Of a DNA stretch of 64,000 bases, positions 32,328 through 45,006 are shown piece by piece. Every line of letters starts with the position of its first letter. Positions within the stretch are counted from its first letter, which is position 1. This DNA comes from Phoma sp. XZ068 (Eukaryota > Ascomycota > Dothideomycetes > Pleosporales > Didymellaceae): NCBI GenBank assembly GCA_004835665.1, contig RBKR01000014.1:310001-374000 (forward strand). The letters are read 5' to 3'. A program made the translations under genes and the position numbers. A model generated the notes under the pieces. That model searched no databases and was not told the origin of the DNA. It was given only the letters and a program-made list of their open reading frames with translations.

Positions 32328-33463
32328 AACGCTCTAATTGTAGATCTGTAAATATCTTGATGAGGATGATAAGGGTATCTTAATATGCAACCCAGGTTGG
32401 TGTGGAATGGAAAGGCCGACACAAAGACTTTGGGCGATTATACTTATACATTGCGTGTAGTCACTGTAGCCTTGCGCATTGGTGTTGCATTATGATCGTA
32501 TACCTAATTAGGAGCCACAGTATGACTCCGTTCTACACTTAAACCTTGTATGAGCTCTCGTATGGCGGTGCGTACAGTGACGAGAAGTGACTCATTTACA
32601 CTAGTGCTGAAGAAGGCAAAGGCTGCTGCGCCACAATCGCCTTACCGCCCCTTTCAGACTCCGCTCTGAATGTCTTCCTTTTGAGTCGCATCTCGCGAGG
32701 ATGGAGCTGCTCTGAAACTGAAAGTCACGGTTTTGCAAGGATTGAAACGTTGATGCGAAATGCCTTCGCGCACCGAGAACGTTTGCGGGAAACCCTATGT
32801 CGCGGGTACACGAGCCGTCACGTCTCACCAGGAAATGCTATTCGCAGCACAATTTCTCGGCTGAAGACTAACTTGACATCCCCTTTCTCTGAGAACAAGG
32901 TTAACCTGGGTCTGTATTCTCGACAACAAGCTCGAAGTGCATGACTTCTTACGCTTCCTTTTTCGAAATGTTCGTCCACAGTGCTGAAGGGCACCGGGTT
33001 TCTCAGGAAAATGATATTGGAACCGTGGTAAGCGCAAGGAGCTTACTGCGTGAATACGATTCTGCTACATGTTCAATACGCCTGATATGACCCTGGAACA
33101 GCATTTGAGCATCTTATATGCATTCGCATGCTAGCCACACTGAAGTTGCAAAGGTCAGCTCCCGGCCGTCTGTCCATAGTTGGTTGGCAATGCGGTTAAC
33201 ACCTAATTAGAGGTCACATTTGTGTCAGATTCAGTTGACCACTTTATACGACATATATTATCAATGGGATCGAAAATCAGCAAAAAAGGACATATGCTCT
33301 GTTTCATCCATTTGCGGATGATACCTATCTCTGAATCAACGCTCGACGCGATATAGTTCAAGTTTCCCTCATATCGAGGCTGCTAGCTTGCACCGTGCAT
33401 CACATCTTAATCCCCAACGCCGCAATGACAAACCCATCCGCTGTGTCGAAGTACAACAAAAAA
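32328..33463. other. Intergenic, no supported gene
   Basis: About 1.1 kb upstream of the RNA-repair-like gene and downstream of the methyltransferase gene. Short frames only. Confidence 0.45.
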
Positions 33464-34572
33464 TTACAAGTTCCACAGCACGCTCCTCTCATCCTTCGCG
33501 TTGACCCAAACATACTCAGTACACCTCGGGTTGCTCTTCTCCTTACCCAGCGTAACAGCAAATAGATTGATCTCGATCCAAGCTGGCCTCATACCCATCC
33601 TCTCGAGCCTCTCCCACCAGTTCCTGAACCTCTCAAAGTCCACCTTGTCAGTGATGTCTCCATTACCAAGATGCAGCTCAATCATAACCTGTCCGATAGG
33701 AAGCACACTCTTTCCACTGGCGCTCTGAATACCATCGAAAGCATTCATAAAGGTGTCGAGTGCATCGTACTCGCTGCCTTCGACATCGATCTTGAGAATG
33801 TCGATATATGTGTGGTTGTTCTCCTTCATCAGCGACGGCAGTGTCCAAAATGCCGGGTTCGCTGCATGCTGGTCCTCCTTGCCCAGCCCAACCTTCTTGA
33901 AGAAAGTGCGGTGTCGTTCCTTCGTCGGGATCTGCTTTCCCCATCCTTCGACTGAAAAATCGTAACCCCAGATGCGCGCACTGGGTACACGTTCCAGCAT
34001 CTCAGCTTCGAACGATGACTCGCCGTTGATACCAAAACTGTAGACCACGAGGCCTTGTTGTGCAGCTTGGATGGTTGCTTCGCGCACTTCGACGGCCTCA
34101 GCACTGACAGATTTGGGCGTCGGTAGGCTTTCGTAGATGCTCATGCCGCAGACCCATTTCCCTCCATCGCCGAGACGGCCGACACGCTGGAAGTCGTGCG
34201 GACAGGTCCAGGTTGCCGGGAAGAAGTCCCAGACTGTGAAAGGGTATTTCAAAAAGTCTGTAGGGAAAAAGGGGACCTTGGGGTTGGCGGGATGAGAGGC
34301 GGCCATCGTCTCGCGCAGCTCAACACTCTTCTGCCAGGACTTCTCTGAGAGGGCCATGCGGTCTCGGAGCCATGTCGGTGGGTATGACGGAAGTCTTGAT
34401 GTTTGTGAGAAGGAGGGGAGGAAGGCGTATGTGCCGGCGTTGTCGTTTTGGAATAGTGCTACAACGAAGAGGAAAATTATTATTATGGCGGCGATTCGAC
34501 CTGGATGCAATGTCAGCTCGGTTTCCTTGGTCGATACTTGAAGGCTGACAAACCTGTCGACGACCGACTCAT
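33464..34572 (-). CDS. METTL24-like membrane-anchored methyltransferase
   Basis: A 351-residue protein of the METTL24-type (Methyltransf_22) family, predicted to use S-adenosylmethionine. A tiny exon 1 (34572-34554, encoding MSRSST) joins across a 53-nt intron (34553-34501, CTGAC branch) to exon 2 (34500-33464). After the join, residues about 8-22 (RIAAIIIIFLFVVALF) form a single N-terminal anchor, so the catalytic part should face the secretory lumen. Family motifs are CPHDFQRVGRLGDGGKWVCG, VVYSFGINGESSFEAEML, IWGYDFSVEGWG, DILKIDVEGSEYDAL and IGQVMIELHLG. The target is unknown for this family in fungi. An alternative intronless start at 34510 (MHPGRIAAI) would give 348 residues, but the spliced version uses better signals. 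Confidence 0.88.
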
Positions 34573-35215
34573 AATGACGATGTGATATGAGATATGAGAT
34601 ATGTTACGAAGCAAAAAAATATCGATGCAGGGGGTATAAAGCAGTGTTGAGAAAGCGTAGATTCTGGTGTTGAACGACTCTACAGTTGGGGGGTGAGGGA
34701 TGGATAACACGGCAGTAGAAGCACAGCGACCTCAATCAAGTCATTACAGTCTCGGTCTCGGGCAAACACCACTTACTGCCAAGTGCAGCAGACAGCGGGA
34801 GATATCTGCGAGACCGATATCTGCGACTTGCAAGGTATCGCCAAGGTGCTCTGACATGTTGGCCCGTTAGCAGTCAGTACGACGCGGTATTATGATCGAC
34901 CCCTCGTTAGGACTGGTGCGACGGATGCCGAGCGTTTATGCTCTACTCGCTCCGTATAGAAGGGGATGGTGGTGTGGTTCCCAATCGGTGGCATACTCGG
35001 TTTCCGAACAGCGGGGAACGTGGGCCGTTGGACTCCACAGCCGCGTTTCATACTACGGGATCGACAGGGTGTTGCGTGGCTCACGAAACGCTTCTGGAAG
35101 GCGCTGCGACTTGATTGACATCACATAGATACGCGGTGATGAGAGGTGGAGCTGAGCATGTTTATTTATTCAATGGTCTATTTTCGGTAGTGCACAATGC
35201 GGCTGATGCCCACGC
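34573..35215. other. Intergenic, no supported gene
   Basis: About 640 bp between two minus-strand genes. No motifs recognised. Confidence 0.45.
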
Positions 35216-36845
35216 TTAAGCAAGGATCTTATGCACAACAAGCGCGGCTAATAACAACAAACCGCTGCATGTTGTAAATACAGCGTCGCGATGTGATTCA
35301 CCTAGAAGGATTAGCCATTGGCAGTTTCAGTGTCGAAGGGAATGCTTACCTTCTTTTGTTGTGCTCAAAGCGAGCACTACGAAAGCGTTCAGTGGGATGC
35401 GCAAAACTGTGTACACGCTCGCGCGTGAGCTGTCGTCTATGAGTTTGCCCTTGATCGATGCCATGACTGGGTAGTAGACGCCGCAGCAAAGTTCAAACAC
35501 GCAGAAACACCACAATGTGATGCGCTCGTCGCGAAAATGGCCAGGAATGAAGAAGCATACAGACGCAACTGCTAACGTTCCCATGAGAACCCTCTTTGCT
35601 GGGAAGGTCGAAGACATCGCCGTGATGTTGTTGTACAACAAAGAGCCGAGCATCATGGAGCACATGAGAATTGCAAAGATCAGGCCAAAAGGAAGATCTG
35701 TTCAAAGGTCAATATCGTGTCACGTGAACAGGAATGTAGCAGGACGTACCAGTTTCGGTACCTGCAAGCTTGTGTGAAAGCTTCAATGCTGGAAATTTGA
35801 AGAAGATAAACAGGAACAGGGAGCCCTCGAAGAAGCACGACACTAATGCGAGTACAAGTATATTCGCGTCTATCGAAAGTCAGCATACCTCACTGGAAGT
35901 CTAGGTGTTCGTGAAAGTACCTCTCAGGATGTATTTGAGCGTTGATTTTGTTGTGTTAACTGTTGACTCTGCCTCTTCTTGCTGAAGCAGCGCAGCATTC
36001 TCGGACGCATCACGGTGGCTTGCACCATAGTTCTCGCCCTACAAACGTCAGCTTCTCTGTAGATCATGGACTGGTGGTTACTTACCCAGAACTTGGAAAT
36101 CGCAATGAATGCTATTGAGAGACATCCAATCGAGGCCAGGAATGGTGCTTTGGCTGTACCGGCTACACTAACCAGCCACTCTGCCAGTATACCAGCGCAA
36201 ATTGCAACAAGGCTGTTGAGGATAGTCATTGCGCTGAAAATGCCATCAAGTACTGAGTTTGTATCCTCCAGCATCAACTGGTTGAATTCGGCAACCAGCC
36301 AGCTCTCGAAGACGGTCCAAAGCAGAGTTCCGCAAATTCCTCCAAGTACGCGGCCTAGGAAAAGAATTCGAATGTCATCGGCAAGGAGAGTAAAGCTGGA
36401 GAATGCGTACAGCACGCAATATGCTAGGCATGCTGTTCGGCGGCCGTGACGATCCGCGAATGTTCCTGCGAATGAGGCTGATATACCTGCTGAGACGAAC
36501 CCGATGAGGAATAGAAAAGCAACTGTTTCTTCTGGAAGACCTTTTTCATCTTCAAACTGTTAATAACCTTTCAAGTCGATGAATAAGGTAAAACATACCT
36601 TTGTAGATCGGGTAGATGTAGGGGCCTTGGAGCCAGTCCGCAGCATTGACTAGCAGATAGATTGGAAAGAAGCGCCATTTCAATATGCGTAAGCTCTCTC
36701 TGTCGGAGTCTGCTCGGCCTCGATGTTCAATCTTCTCCGGGTTCGCAGTTTCAACGGTTTCTATTTGGCGCGATCGGTATGTCTGCCAGAGTACTAAGCT
36801 GTTCAATAGCAGCGACCCTGCGAATGTTGCCCGGTAGAGATCCAT
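35216..36845 (-). CDS. MFSD5-type molybdate-anion transporter
   Basis: Major facilitator of the MFSD5/MOT2 family, predicted to import molybdate for molybdenum-cofactor enzymes such as nitrate reductase. Six exons: 36845-36599, 36549-36086, 36038-35921, 35869-35750, 35697-35350 and 35301-35216; introns are 47-52 nt and the product is 460 residues. Exon 1 begins MDLYRATFAGSLLLNSLVLWQ and ends with LVNAADWLQGPYIYPIYK. Exon 2 carries FADRHGRRTACL (the MFS loop 2-3 motif) and FLGRVLGGICGTLLWTVFESWLVAEF, diagnostic for this family. DANILVLALVSCFFEGSLFLFIF and CCGVYYPVMASIKGKLID follow. The first intron needs an AAG acceptor (36550), since the nearer CAG leads to a stop. Confidence 0.92.
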
Positions 36846-37971
36846 ACTGTTTATAGCCGAGAGAAAACAGAGGTCAACAACATTTACGGGACGAACGTAT
36901 GTGACGGTGACGATTGCGGAAAAGTTGGGAGTTGTTTGGCACTCTGGAAATGATCAATCCAAGGGTAGTGATGTCAGGTCGATGCTTAATAGCAACGGGT
37001 CAATGAGCTCCACACAATGCGCTAGAGTTCGAGGCAAGATCAGGTACGGTCTTAAAACTGAATGATGATATGCGCTGTTCAGTGCGTTCGGGGATGCCGG
37101 CAGACGAACAGTGAGAGCTTGTTACGGACTCGGGGATGACAATGCACGACCACCTCAGGCTGATACGGAGACGGCCCAGCATCATGTCACCAACAATGAC
37201 AGCTTGGCTGCTTGCGCGTACTCAGGACGGCACTTGCTGTGTTTCTGAAATGTGGAGCGTATCGTTGGCGACGGAGTGGACCGTACACCCCGCAACCGTA
37301 GCCGAGCGCTGATCGCTTAAAACTACCCCGTAAAATGCCGTGTTGGCCTGCTGCACAATTCTCGTTCGGAGAATCTCACGGTGTCTGAGATCTAGGAGGC
37401 TGTGTGAAACATTGTTGATAGTTGGACCAAAGGGGACCTGCGTGTCATTTATGCTGGGCGCCTCGGCGGCTGTTTGATCGGTGGCCGAGTGCTCTCCGCA
37501 GCTCTGTCTCAACTTTATTGTCGACATCCTTGATTGACTCAATATTCTCCATGAGGACTGGAATGATTCGAAGCTGAATCTATACGAATTGTGAATTTCG
37601 CATCAGTGCGCTGATGCTTGTGAGGTGTGGAGTTGAGGAGTTGCTAGCGTGTCAATTTCGCGTTATGATGACGTGTGGCCAAGGCAGCGGAGCCGAAAGG
37701 GGGACCATCATTGCTCCTACGTCTGTTAGCATTCAATAACTCATGACATTCCTCGAGCGAATATTCACGCTTTCAAGTCTATTGCCCCGGTCATCAGATT
37801 ACGTCTCTTTTTGGGCAGACTGACACTTCATTAAGTGAGGCTAAGTAATGTCGTACCTGGCAAAAGAGAAAGAGCGCCCAGAAATTCATCGTAACATTAT
37901 ATGTATTTCAAGTATCAAAGTATCTACACAAAAGAACAATCACCGGCCACCGCTACGGTTCAGCTCAGCAT
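36846..37971. other. Intergenic; one weak short frame
   Basis: About 1.1 kb. A 106-codon minus-strand frame (37542-37222) has balanced composition (NNVSHSLLDLRHREILRTR) but no known motif and no supporting signals, so it is not called as a gene. Confidence 0.35.
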
Positions 37972-39573
37972 TTAAGCAACCTTGGAGATCTTGAAGCCAC
38001 CGGGTACGAGCGTCTGGAACACAGCACGAGGGTCGTACTTCTTCGCAGCAGCCTTCATCTTCTTTACATTCGCCGCTCCGTAACCGGCAAGAGGATCCTG
38101 CGTGTTGTCTGCATAATCGAGGTACAAGTATGGGTTGTCAGCGCCGATGCTTACAGCATAGGCACGAATCCTGTTGATGAGGTCTGCACCTGCTTTCTGG
38201 AAGAGCGTATCCTGTTGAGCGCCTTGCCACGAGATGTATGGCTGGTACACTGAGACATGGTCAGTACAATGAAGTAGAATACAAGGCGAGCCACTTACAG
38301 CAAAGGCTTTTACCGTTGAATCGCTCCAGGCCAAGAACATTGCCACCCCTCGCGGCACTGTCCTTCCAGTACGCCTGCGGAAGAGGCTGATACAGGACGT
38401 AGATCTGCCATTCACCAGTCGCCTTCGCCTTGAGGTTGGCCAACACATCCATGTAGATGTTGTGGGCTTCGTTCATGACACGCAGATCGTTAGCGAACGT
38501 CAAAGTTCCGAAGTATACGCTCGAAGTTGTCGCTCCAGCCAGCGCAGCCGCAAGGTCGGACATGTTCGTCAGTGATGTCGAGTCAGAGATGTTTCCGGGG
38601 ACCGCAAGGAACTCCTTGAAAGCCGGAGGACGGACGACAGGCTCTGCATGATCATACGCGTTGAGGATAAGGTCAGCGCCGACACTCGACTGGTAGACAG
38701 GCATCACAATCGCCGCTGACTTGGGGTTTTTGTCGATGTTGTTGGAAAAGTTGATGAGTGCCTTGAAATGGTTCTGGATCGTAGTGTTGGGGTAGATGAC
38801 GAGGCCGCCCCACATGCCATCGTACTTGAAGGTACGGAACTTGAACTGGGTTACGATACCGAAGTTGTTGTTTCCACCCTTCAGTACGGTGAAGAGGTCC
38901 GGGTTAGAGGTCTTGCTGGCGTACACAATGCGGCCATCCGCGAGCACAACTTCGAATTCGAGGACATTGTCGCAGATCAGACCGTGCTCGGGAGAAAAGT
39001 ACGAAATACCACCGCCGAGTGTGAGACCGCCAACGCCGACAGTGGATGATCGACCACCTGTTGTAATGACACCAAGAGGCTCAAGCGTCGTGAAGACGTC
39101 GTTCCACCTGGCACCGGGACCGACTTTGACGAGGCTGTTCTTGGCATCATATTGCACAGCACTGATGTACTGCAAATCGATCGTCACGCCGTCCTCAATG
39201 TTTGATGCGCCAGCGTACGGGGTGTGACCGCCACTTCGAATCGCAAACTTGCAAGGCTTCGAACCAAGGGCCAGAGTCTTGACTGCGAGAGAGACCTCCT
39301 GGGCAGTCTTCGGTTGAACAATACAGTTTGGCGTTATCGATTGCTGCTTGACATCGAAGTACGAGTCCAGGCGAGTCTCGTATGGTGTCTGGCCCGGGTA
39401 CAGAAGGCGAGGCTTCAAAGAGCTGCGAGCCAGAGCAGAACACTGTCTGTGGTCAGGTACCAATCATTTCAATGAAGGATAGGAACTTTAATTACGCAGT
39501 AGTCAGTGCCGCTCTGGGCGCTCGCCAATGGCGTAAGTGCTGCAGCAAGCAGCGCCAACTTAAAGTCAAGCAT
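37972..39573 (-). CDS. Secreted FAD-linked oxidase (berberine-bridge-like, FAD_binding_4 + BBE)
   Basis: A 499-residue flavoprotein oxidase. Exons are 39573-39496, 39442-38299 and 38249-37972, with introns of 53 and 49 nt. Exon 1 encodes a signal peptide (MLDFKLALLAAALTPLASA, cleavage near 19). The FAD domain shows CIVQPKTAQEVSLAVK and AIRSGGHTPYAG with His99, the likely 8-alpha-histidyl FAD attachment site. TTGGRSSTVGVGGLTLGGGISYF follows; where bicovalent members have Cys just before TVG, this protein has Ser, so a single covalent link is expected. The C-terminal BBE motif is NPYLYLDYADNTQDPLAGYG followed by KYDPRAVFQTL. Relatives oxidise sugars, alcohols or secondary metabolites; the substrate is unknown. 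No biosynthetic core enzyme is nearby, so carbohydrate or cell-wall substrates are as likely as a metabolite pathway. Confidence 0.92.
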
Positions 39574-40535
39574 CTTGAACAAGTAGGACCAAGAAACGAA
39601 CGCGGGTTACACAAAGAACGATGAGCGGTGCAAACGCAACCATGGGCCTGGGAGAGCCTCAGTTAAAAAGGCCGGTCAGTGAGAACCGCGCGACTGTGCC
39701 GCCGGCAGCAAGCTACCGAGGAAGGATACCAATTGCTCGCGAAGATTGGCCTGGACGCGCGCATTACTACGCCTTCGGAGCTTTTGCTGTTTCCTAGTCA
39801 CCATTGCTCCTGCAAGATGTGAAGGAATAGTGTATGTGGGTGTCTCCGCTGTACGGCGCAGCTAGCGCTGCAACGAGGACAGATACTAACTGCAAGGAAC
39901 AACTACTTCGCTTGCTTTGGTATAAGTTTACAAGCTCGAGCTCTGCCGCATGGAATCATCTAACCATACGAGATCGTGCTCATGTACGCGACGCATAGAC
40001 CCTGAGATTAATGGCGCCTAGATTCCGAACTGCTGGGGGATCAGCCACTGTCGCGGGTCGGCACATCAGGGACGGTGGACTCGGATTCGATGATAAAGCG
40101 CAAGGTCCACGTCAATGCCTTAAAAAGCAATGCTGCCGGGCCGTGCCAAGACCGTCGCGACCAGCATACCTTGAACATATTCGCGAGAACTGCCGAAATC
40201 CAAGTCAAACTTGGTCGAAAAATGTGAACGAGCGCACCTGCATACATAGGGTCCCAAGTTAATAGGGGTGTGGCGACCAATTTGAGCGACCCGTGCGCGG
40301 TCACAGCCTATCACGAATAGAAGGATCCTGATGGTGGGCGATATGCGAAGGAGACGACAGTGTCCTCTAGGAAGGCGCCTGGAGTTTCAGGAGCGCTGAA
40401 AATGCGTCCCGTGTATTGATCGATTTGCCTCGTGGCCGTGAATTGATATGCTGGACGAAATCCACACCGAGTCATCCGATCGACTTGAACAAGATTTCAT
40501 GCGTTGAGCGCATTGCTTCTCTCAATCCCGAAATT
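39574..40535. promoter_or_regulatory. Divergent intergenic region oxidase/receptor-like gene
   Basis: About 960 bp between divergent starts. No gene recognised. Confidence 0.4.
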
Positions 40536-42022
40536 ATGGATTTGAACCTCCCTCTATTCCCTGCGCCAGACGGCTATGTTGTCGATCTGGCGCACCCCCA
40601 GCGAATGGGTCAGGCTACGAATTTCTATGTCGGCCTTATTGGGATGATTCTGGCGGCACTGTTCCTGGGCGTCAGGATCTACACCAAGGTCGTCCTTGCA
40701 CGGAACTTCTCTGCTGATGATGGTAAGTTGACAGGCCTCACGGGAACGATCACCAGAAGTTGAGATTTAACACATGCATAGGGGCCCTACTTGTAGCGTG
40801 GGTAAGTCTGATCGAACTTGCAAAGTGGCCTCGCAACCAGCATTGGTTCTGACCGAGACTTCCAACTTCAGGTTTTCTCTGTAGCTATACAAGTCATTGT
40901 ACTTTGTAAGTACACGACTACGTTGGCTGTCTAAGCAGAAATACTGACCAAGTTCAGATCAATATGGCCGCGGTACACTCGGTATTCACATATGGGAGCT
41001 ACCTGCATACAAATTGAATTCTACCTTCAATGTGAGCCAGAGTCCTCTGCCGCACTTTCACTGCTAATCCTTCCCAGCTCATCAGTGTCTGTAGTATTCT
41101 CTACTGCCCCTTCCTCGCCGCCGCCAAATTCTCGCTCCTTTTCTTCTACCTCAAACTCTCGCATCTACGATGGTTCCGCATCGCCGTATACGCCAACATG
41201 TTCCTCGTGGTCGGCTACAACATTGCCCTCGTCTTCCCACTGATCTTCACCTGCACGCCAGTCATGAAGAACTTCAATATCTTCATCACAGGCGGATCTT
41301 GCCTCAACAGGACCCCACTGTACATGGCCACGGCAGTTCTCAACATGGCCACAGACATCATGCTATTGGTACTTCCAATCCCCATGATCGTCAAGCTGCA
41401 AATGCCTAGGATTCAGAAAGCAGGCTTGATTTGCATTTTTGGAGTTGGATCCGCAACATGTGTCACCAGCGGTGTACGCTTGTTTCTCCTCTTCCCTATG
41501 CTCAAGACAGTCGACCAGACATGGGCAATCGTCACACCTGGCATATGGATTCTCATCGAAGCAAACCTCGTCATCATCACGGGTGCGCTCCCAACTATGC
41601 GTTTGTTCTTCCGCCACGTTGCCCCGCGCTTCATCGGCGAGTCAAGCTTGCGGAGCCGCAGTCGCAAGCCCGGTGCTAGTGGATATGGAGGCAGTGGGTA
41701 TGGAAATGGCTATGCAGGTGGCTCAAAACACGAGAATGAACTTAAGACTATCGCTTCAAAGCCCACAAGAAACAGGTACAGCCGCATGGGAGACGACGAA
41801 GTCAGTATAGGCAGCGACGAGATTTCGAGCTGGAGGACCGACGCGGGCAGCGACAAAGGTATCATTGCGGCGCAACCGGAGACACAACCGCAACCGCAAG
41901 GGCCATCACTGGAAAGGAAGCCGAGTAAAAAGGGCATTGTCAAGACGCAGACAACGACCATTGTCTCCGAGCCGGTTCCCGAGGTGAACGAACAGAGGGC
42001 GAGCTGGGCACCACGGTTCTGA
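40536..42022 (+). CDS. Rhodopsin-domain (Pth11-like) seven-helix membrane protein
   Basis: A member of the large fungal rhodopsin-fold integral membrane family related to Pth11 receptors and SAT4-like proteins. Five exons: 40536-40722, 40782-40801 (only 20 nt), 40872-40905, 40958-41031 and 41078-42022; the frame closes at 419 residues. Helices include NFYVGLIGMILAALFLGVRIY, VFSVAIQVIVL, LYCPFLAAAKFSLLFFYLKL, VYANMFLVVGYNIALVFPLIF, NMATDIMLLVLPIPMIVKLQM, IFGVGSATCVTSGVRLFLLF and VTPGIWILIEANLVIITGALPTM. YGRGTLGIHIWEL and GSCLNRTPLYMATAVLN are family hallmarks. The cytosolic tail of about 120 residues is Ser/Gly/Lys-rich and probably disordered. There is no CFEM domain. Ligand and signalling partners are unknown. 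The chain of tiny exons makes unspliced reads look like broken frames. Confidence 0.92.
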
Positions 42023-43141
42023 GCCCCACTGTTGCCAGCAGCCTGGTTCTGTTATTATTAAAGGCCCGATTGCGAATAGATACCCTGTTTCCCACACCAC
42101 CTATACGAGCCGTCAGCACCTTATCTATCCCAGACGATCCATCCCTCAAACTTTCGTCTAAATTTCCCTGACATCTAAATAACGAACAACAACAACCATG
42201 ATTTCTAACACTACGACTTCAGCTTCAAATAGCGTCCGGCCTCGGTCATGGTGATACTTCTCTTCGCCCCAACATCAGGTCCTTGTCTATCAACATCCCG
42301 CGTCCCCACTCTCAGCCGTGGTGCGGGCTGCGTGCCGTATGGGGCTATGTCCCGCTGCCGCAGTCCCCAATTCTTACCGGGATCCACATCCTTCTAACAT
42401 GACTCGCGATCCTTCCATCGTCTTGCAATCCTGTTGGGCGGAGAATGCCCCGATGGAATCTTCGAAGACCACAGCACCTTCTGTGTTTGGGCGAGGAGAA
42501 AGGAAGGTGCGCCCCAATGCGAATGTGGTTGTTTGCTCGGCCAACACTGGCTAGGGCATGGGAGCCGCGACTAGTTCAGCGGCGGTTTAGTGGCGCGGCC
42601 GCTGGGTATGATATAGCCACGAGGAATAAAAAAAGAAAAGAAGGTGGAAGCTTACATCGCTGTACGATTTACGTTGTCGGTCCGTTGCAACTGCTAGAAT
42701 ATTGATTCCTCTGGTCAACGTGGTTGCCACGAGCCTTTCCTGCTCATGCATGACAATTACCGCTGTCTACCGCTGCATCAGTATCCTCGTCATTAAACAT
42801 GTGAAACAGGCTCAACGGCCGTTGTTGCCGGAAAATTACAAGAGGCAGAATCGCAGCGGTATCTTCCAAGGCCTGTATCAACATGTTCATACGTACATTA
42901 TTGTCCGGAATGACCGACATTTCCCTCAACATTCCAGGCCAGTCTGAGTAATCATCTTCAGCTGGAGAATACATGACTCTTTCCGTGCAGTAGTCCAATA
43001 TTTGCAGCTGTATACTATGGTATGTTCAGTGTAGAAAGAGTCGGGGACTGTTGACAAGGGTGGCTACAAATCAACTGGCATTGATTTGAGCATGTGAAGA
43101 CGCGTGGCCGATGTACTTGACCGAGCGCCGAAAGGATCTCA
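42023..43141. other. Convergent 3' intergenic region, no supported gene
   Basis: About 1.1 kb between convergent genes. Short frames only; a poly(A)-rich spot lies near 42628-42640. Confidence 0.45.
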
Positions 43142-45006
43142 TTAGATTTTTTCGACTTCCATGTAACGCTCAAACCCAGCCGTAGACCCCGCAACGAGAA
43201 TGTCGAACTCCTTCTGGGTAGCATGAAGGCCCACTTTGTACGGCCAAGGCTCGATGATAGTGTGCTTGGACTTGATCTTCAGCCCATTCATGCTAGCCAC
43301 CTCAGTGACAAACTCGAGCTTCATGAAGTCGTCGAAGACGCTACTGAAGTCCGTCAATAGATCCAGACAGGACATACGACGAGTAATGTCAGGATGCCCA
43401 TAGCTACTCGACATTGGCCGCGATTTATCTAGGGGCAAGTACTTCTGGGTGCGCTTCAAGGCCAACTCCATACGAGTTCGGTTGCTGGCATTGGTACTGT
43501 TGTATTCGGTCTCTTTCGCAACGTTCAAGAACAACATCAGCAAAGTTGCCTTGGGGTTTGAATTTTTGTCTTTCAAGAGGGGAGAGAAGACTTCAAATGA
43601 GGTTCGCGGACCGATATAGCCACGATCGCAGATGTTGGAGATCTTGAAGAGTTAGCACCACAAGAAAAAGTGCAAGAATTGACGAACCTCGATGCGGTCG
43701 AAGCGCTTAGTACTGATGAAGCTGCTGATGTTCATGGCATTGATACACAATAACTCGAAGGAGATGTTGACTTTCTTCACACGCTCGGAAAACTTCAAAA
43801 GAAGGCCACGAAGCATCAGGAACACAGCCCCGAAAGTGTCAGCTTTGGCGGGCAGAGAATGCTTGCTATAATCCTCTTGGCCCCACCCGTCACGAGGGCT
43901 CGCGTTATCCATCATGGGCCAATCGTAAGTCTGGAAGAACGTTCTGGTTGGCAGTCAGACAGGATAGCCATTATCTTCAGGAGGAGTACTTACGGGTTGG
44001 GCGTGTCAAAGGACGCGACTGAGCAGCCATAAGGCAGGAGAATACCCGATTCACGGAAATACTGCTCGCCTTGACGAAGAGAGGGAGGCCACTGTAGCAT
44101 GGCTCGCTCGCGATAGTCGACCCTAGAAGGAGCCAGAGTGACATCGCGGCGGACAGCCTGAGCATTCGCAGCAGTGAGGCCTTGGGGAACCTGAAAGTAG
44201 GTTAAAAGACGTGTCCATTCATCCTTCTTCAAAACAAGACGCAGCGATCTACCACCGAGGTCGAAAGTCTTCGCCTGTACAGAGTCGCTTGCTTTGTCTG
44301 AAATCTTGCCGCAAACACCTTCGATCAGAGGACGAATATCGGCTTGGAGAGACTGCACCATTGCGGACGGTAATAACACCGAGTACCAGATATGGATGAT
44401 CATGGGGACCGCCACTTCTGCTTCGTAGTAAAGAGCGACGAGCAAGATTATCACATTCCTTGCGACAATATCGAAGTCCATGTCATTGACGACGACACTA
44501 CACTTGCCCTCGTGGCCCGCTGGAAGGCTGGCAACGGTCTTAATGACGTTTCGAATATCTCCAGATGCTGCGAAGAGGAGCGCAAAGTCGCGTTTGAGGT
44601 CCGCGGCTCCCTCATTTTTCTTAAGCTGGAGGATGTCCAATGCAGGCATGTTACCCCAAAGGTACTTTTTCCGCCCGAATTGGACAAGAGGTGGCCCATC
44701 TCCGATAAAGGCTGGCATGCGGTTGTTGCGATACCATTCAGGCGTCCACGAAGCCTTCAAAAGGGCGGACTTGCAGGTAGCCTTGTGAACGGGCCAGTGC
44801 ACCTTTTGGCACTCCTTAGAGCAGTACTGTACTTGTTAGTAGGCATCATGGCAAAAGGCTTTTGAGCGTACCTGTACAAGCTGACAGCCTCCACAAGCGT
44901 TAGCTGCATCGTTCGTGCACAGAGTGGTTTTGCCTTCGATGTTGTGTTGGTTGGCGCAGAGCGCTGGCTTAAGGTAGACGGATAGCTCAACAACAGCAGA
45001 CGCCAT
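43142..45006 (-). CDS. MYND zinc-finger / DUF4470 protein
   Basis: A 574-residue protein with an N-terminal MYND-type zinc finger followed by the fungal DUF4470 region. Exons are 45006-44872, 44826-43994, 43943-43688 and 43642-43142; introns are 45, 50 and 45 nt. The first splice rebuilds the finger: LCTNDAANACGGCQLVQ/YCSKECQKVHWPVHKATC, a C..C...C..C...YCS..C....W..H...C arrangement. DUF4470 follows (WYRNNRMPAFIGDGPPLVQFG, KYLWGNMPALDILQL, AASGDIRNVIKTVASLP, VVVNDMDFDIVARNVILL), then a long helical C-terminal region. This combination is common in Pezizomycotina; MYND fingers mediate protein interaction, but the role of the pair is unknown. The last intron has an AAG acceptor. Confidence 0.92.

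Noticed and set aside
37222..37542. 106-codon minus-strand frame
   Set aside because: Composition is natural but there is no family, splice or promoter evidence; too short to call alone.
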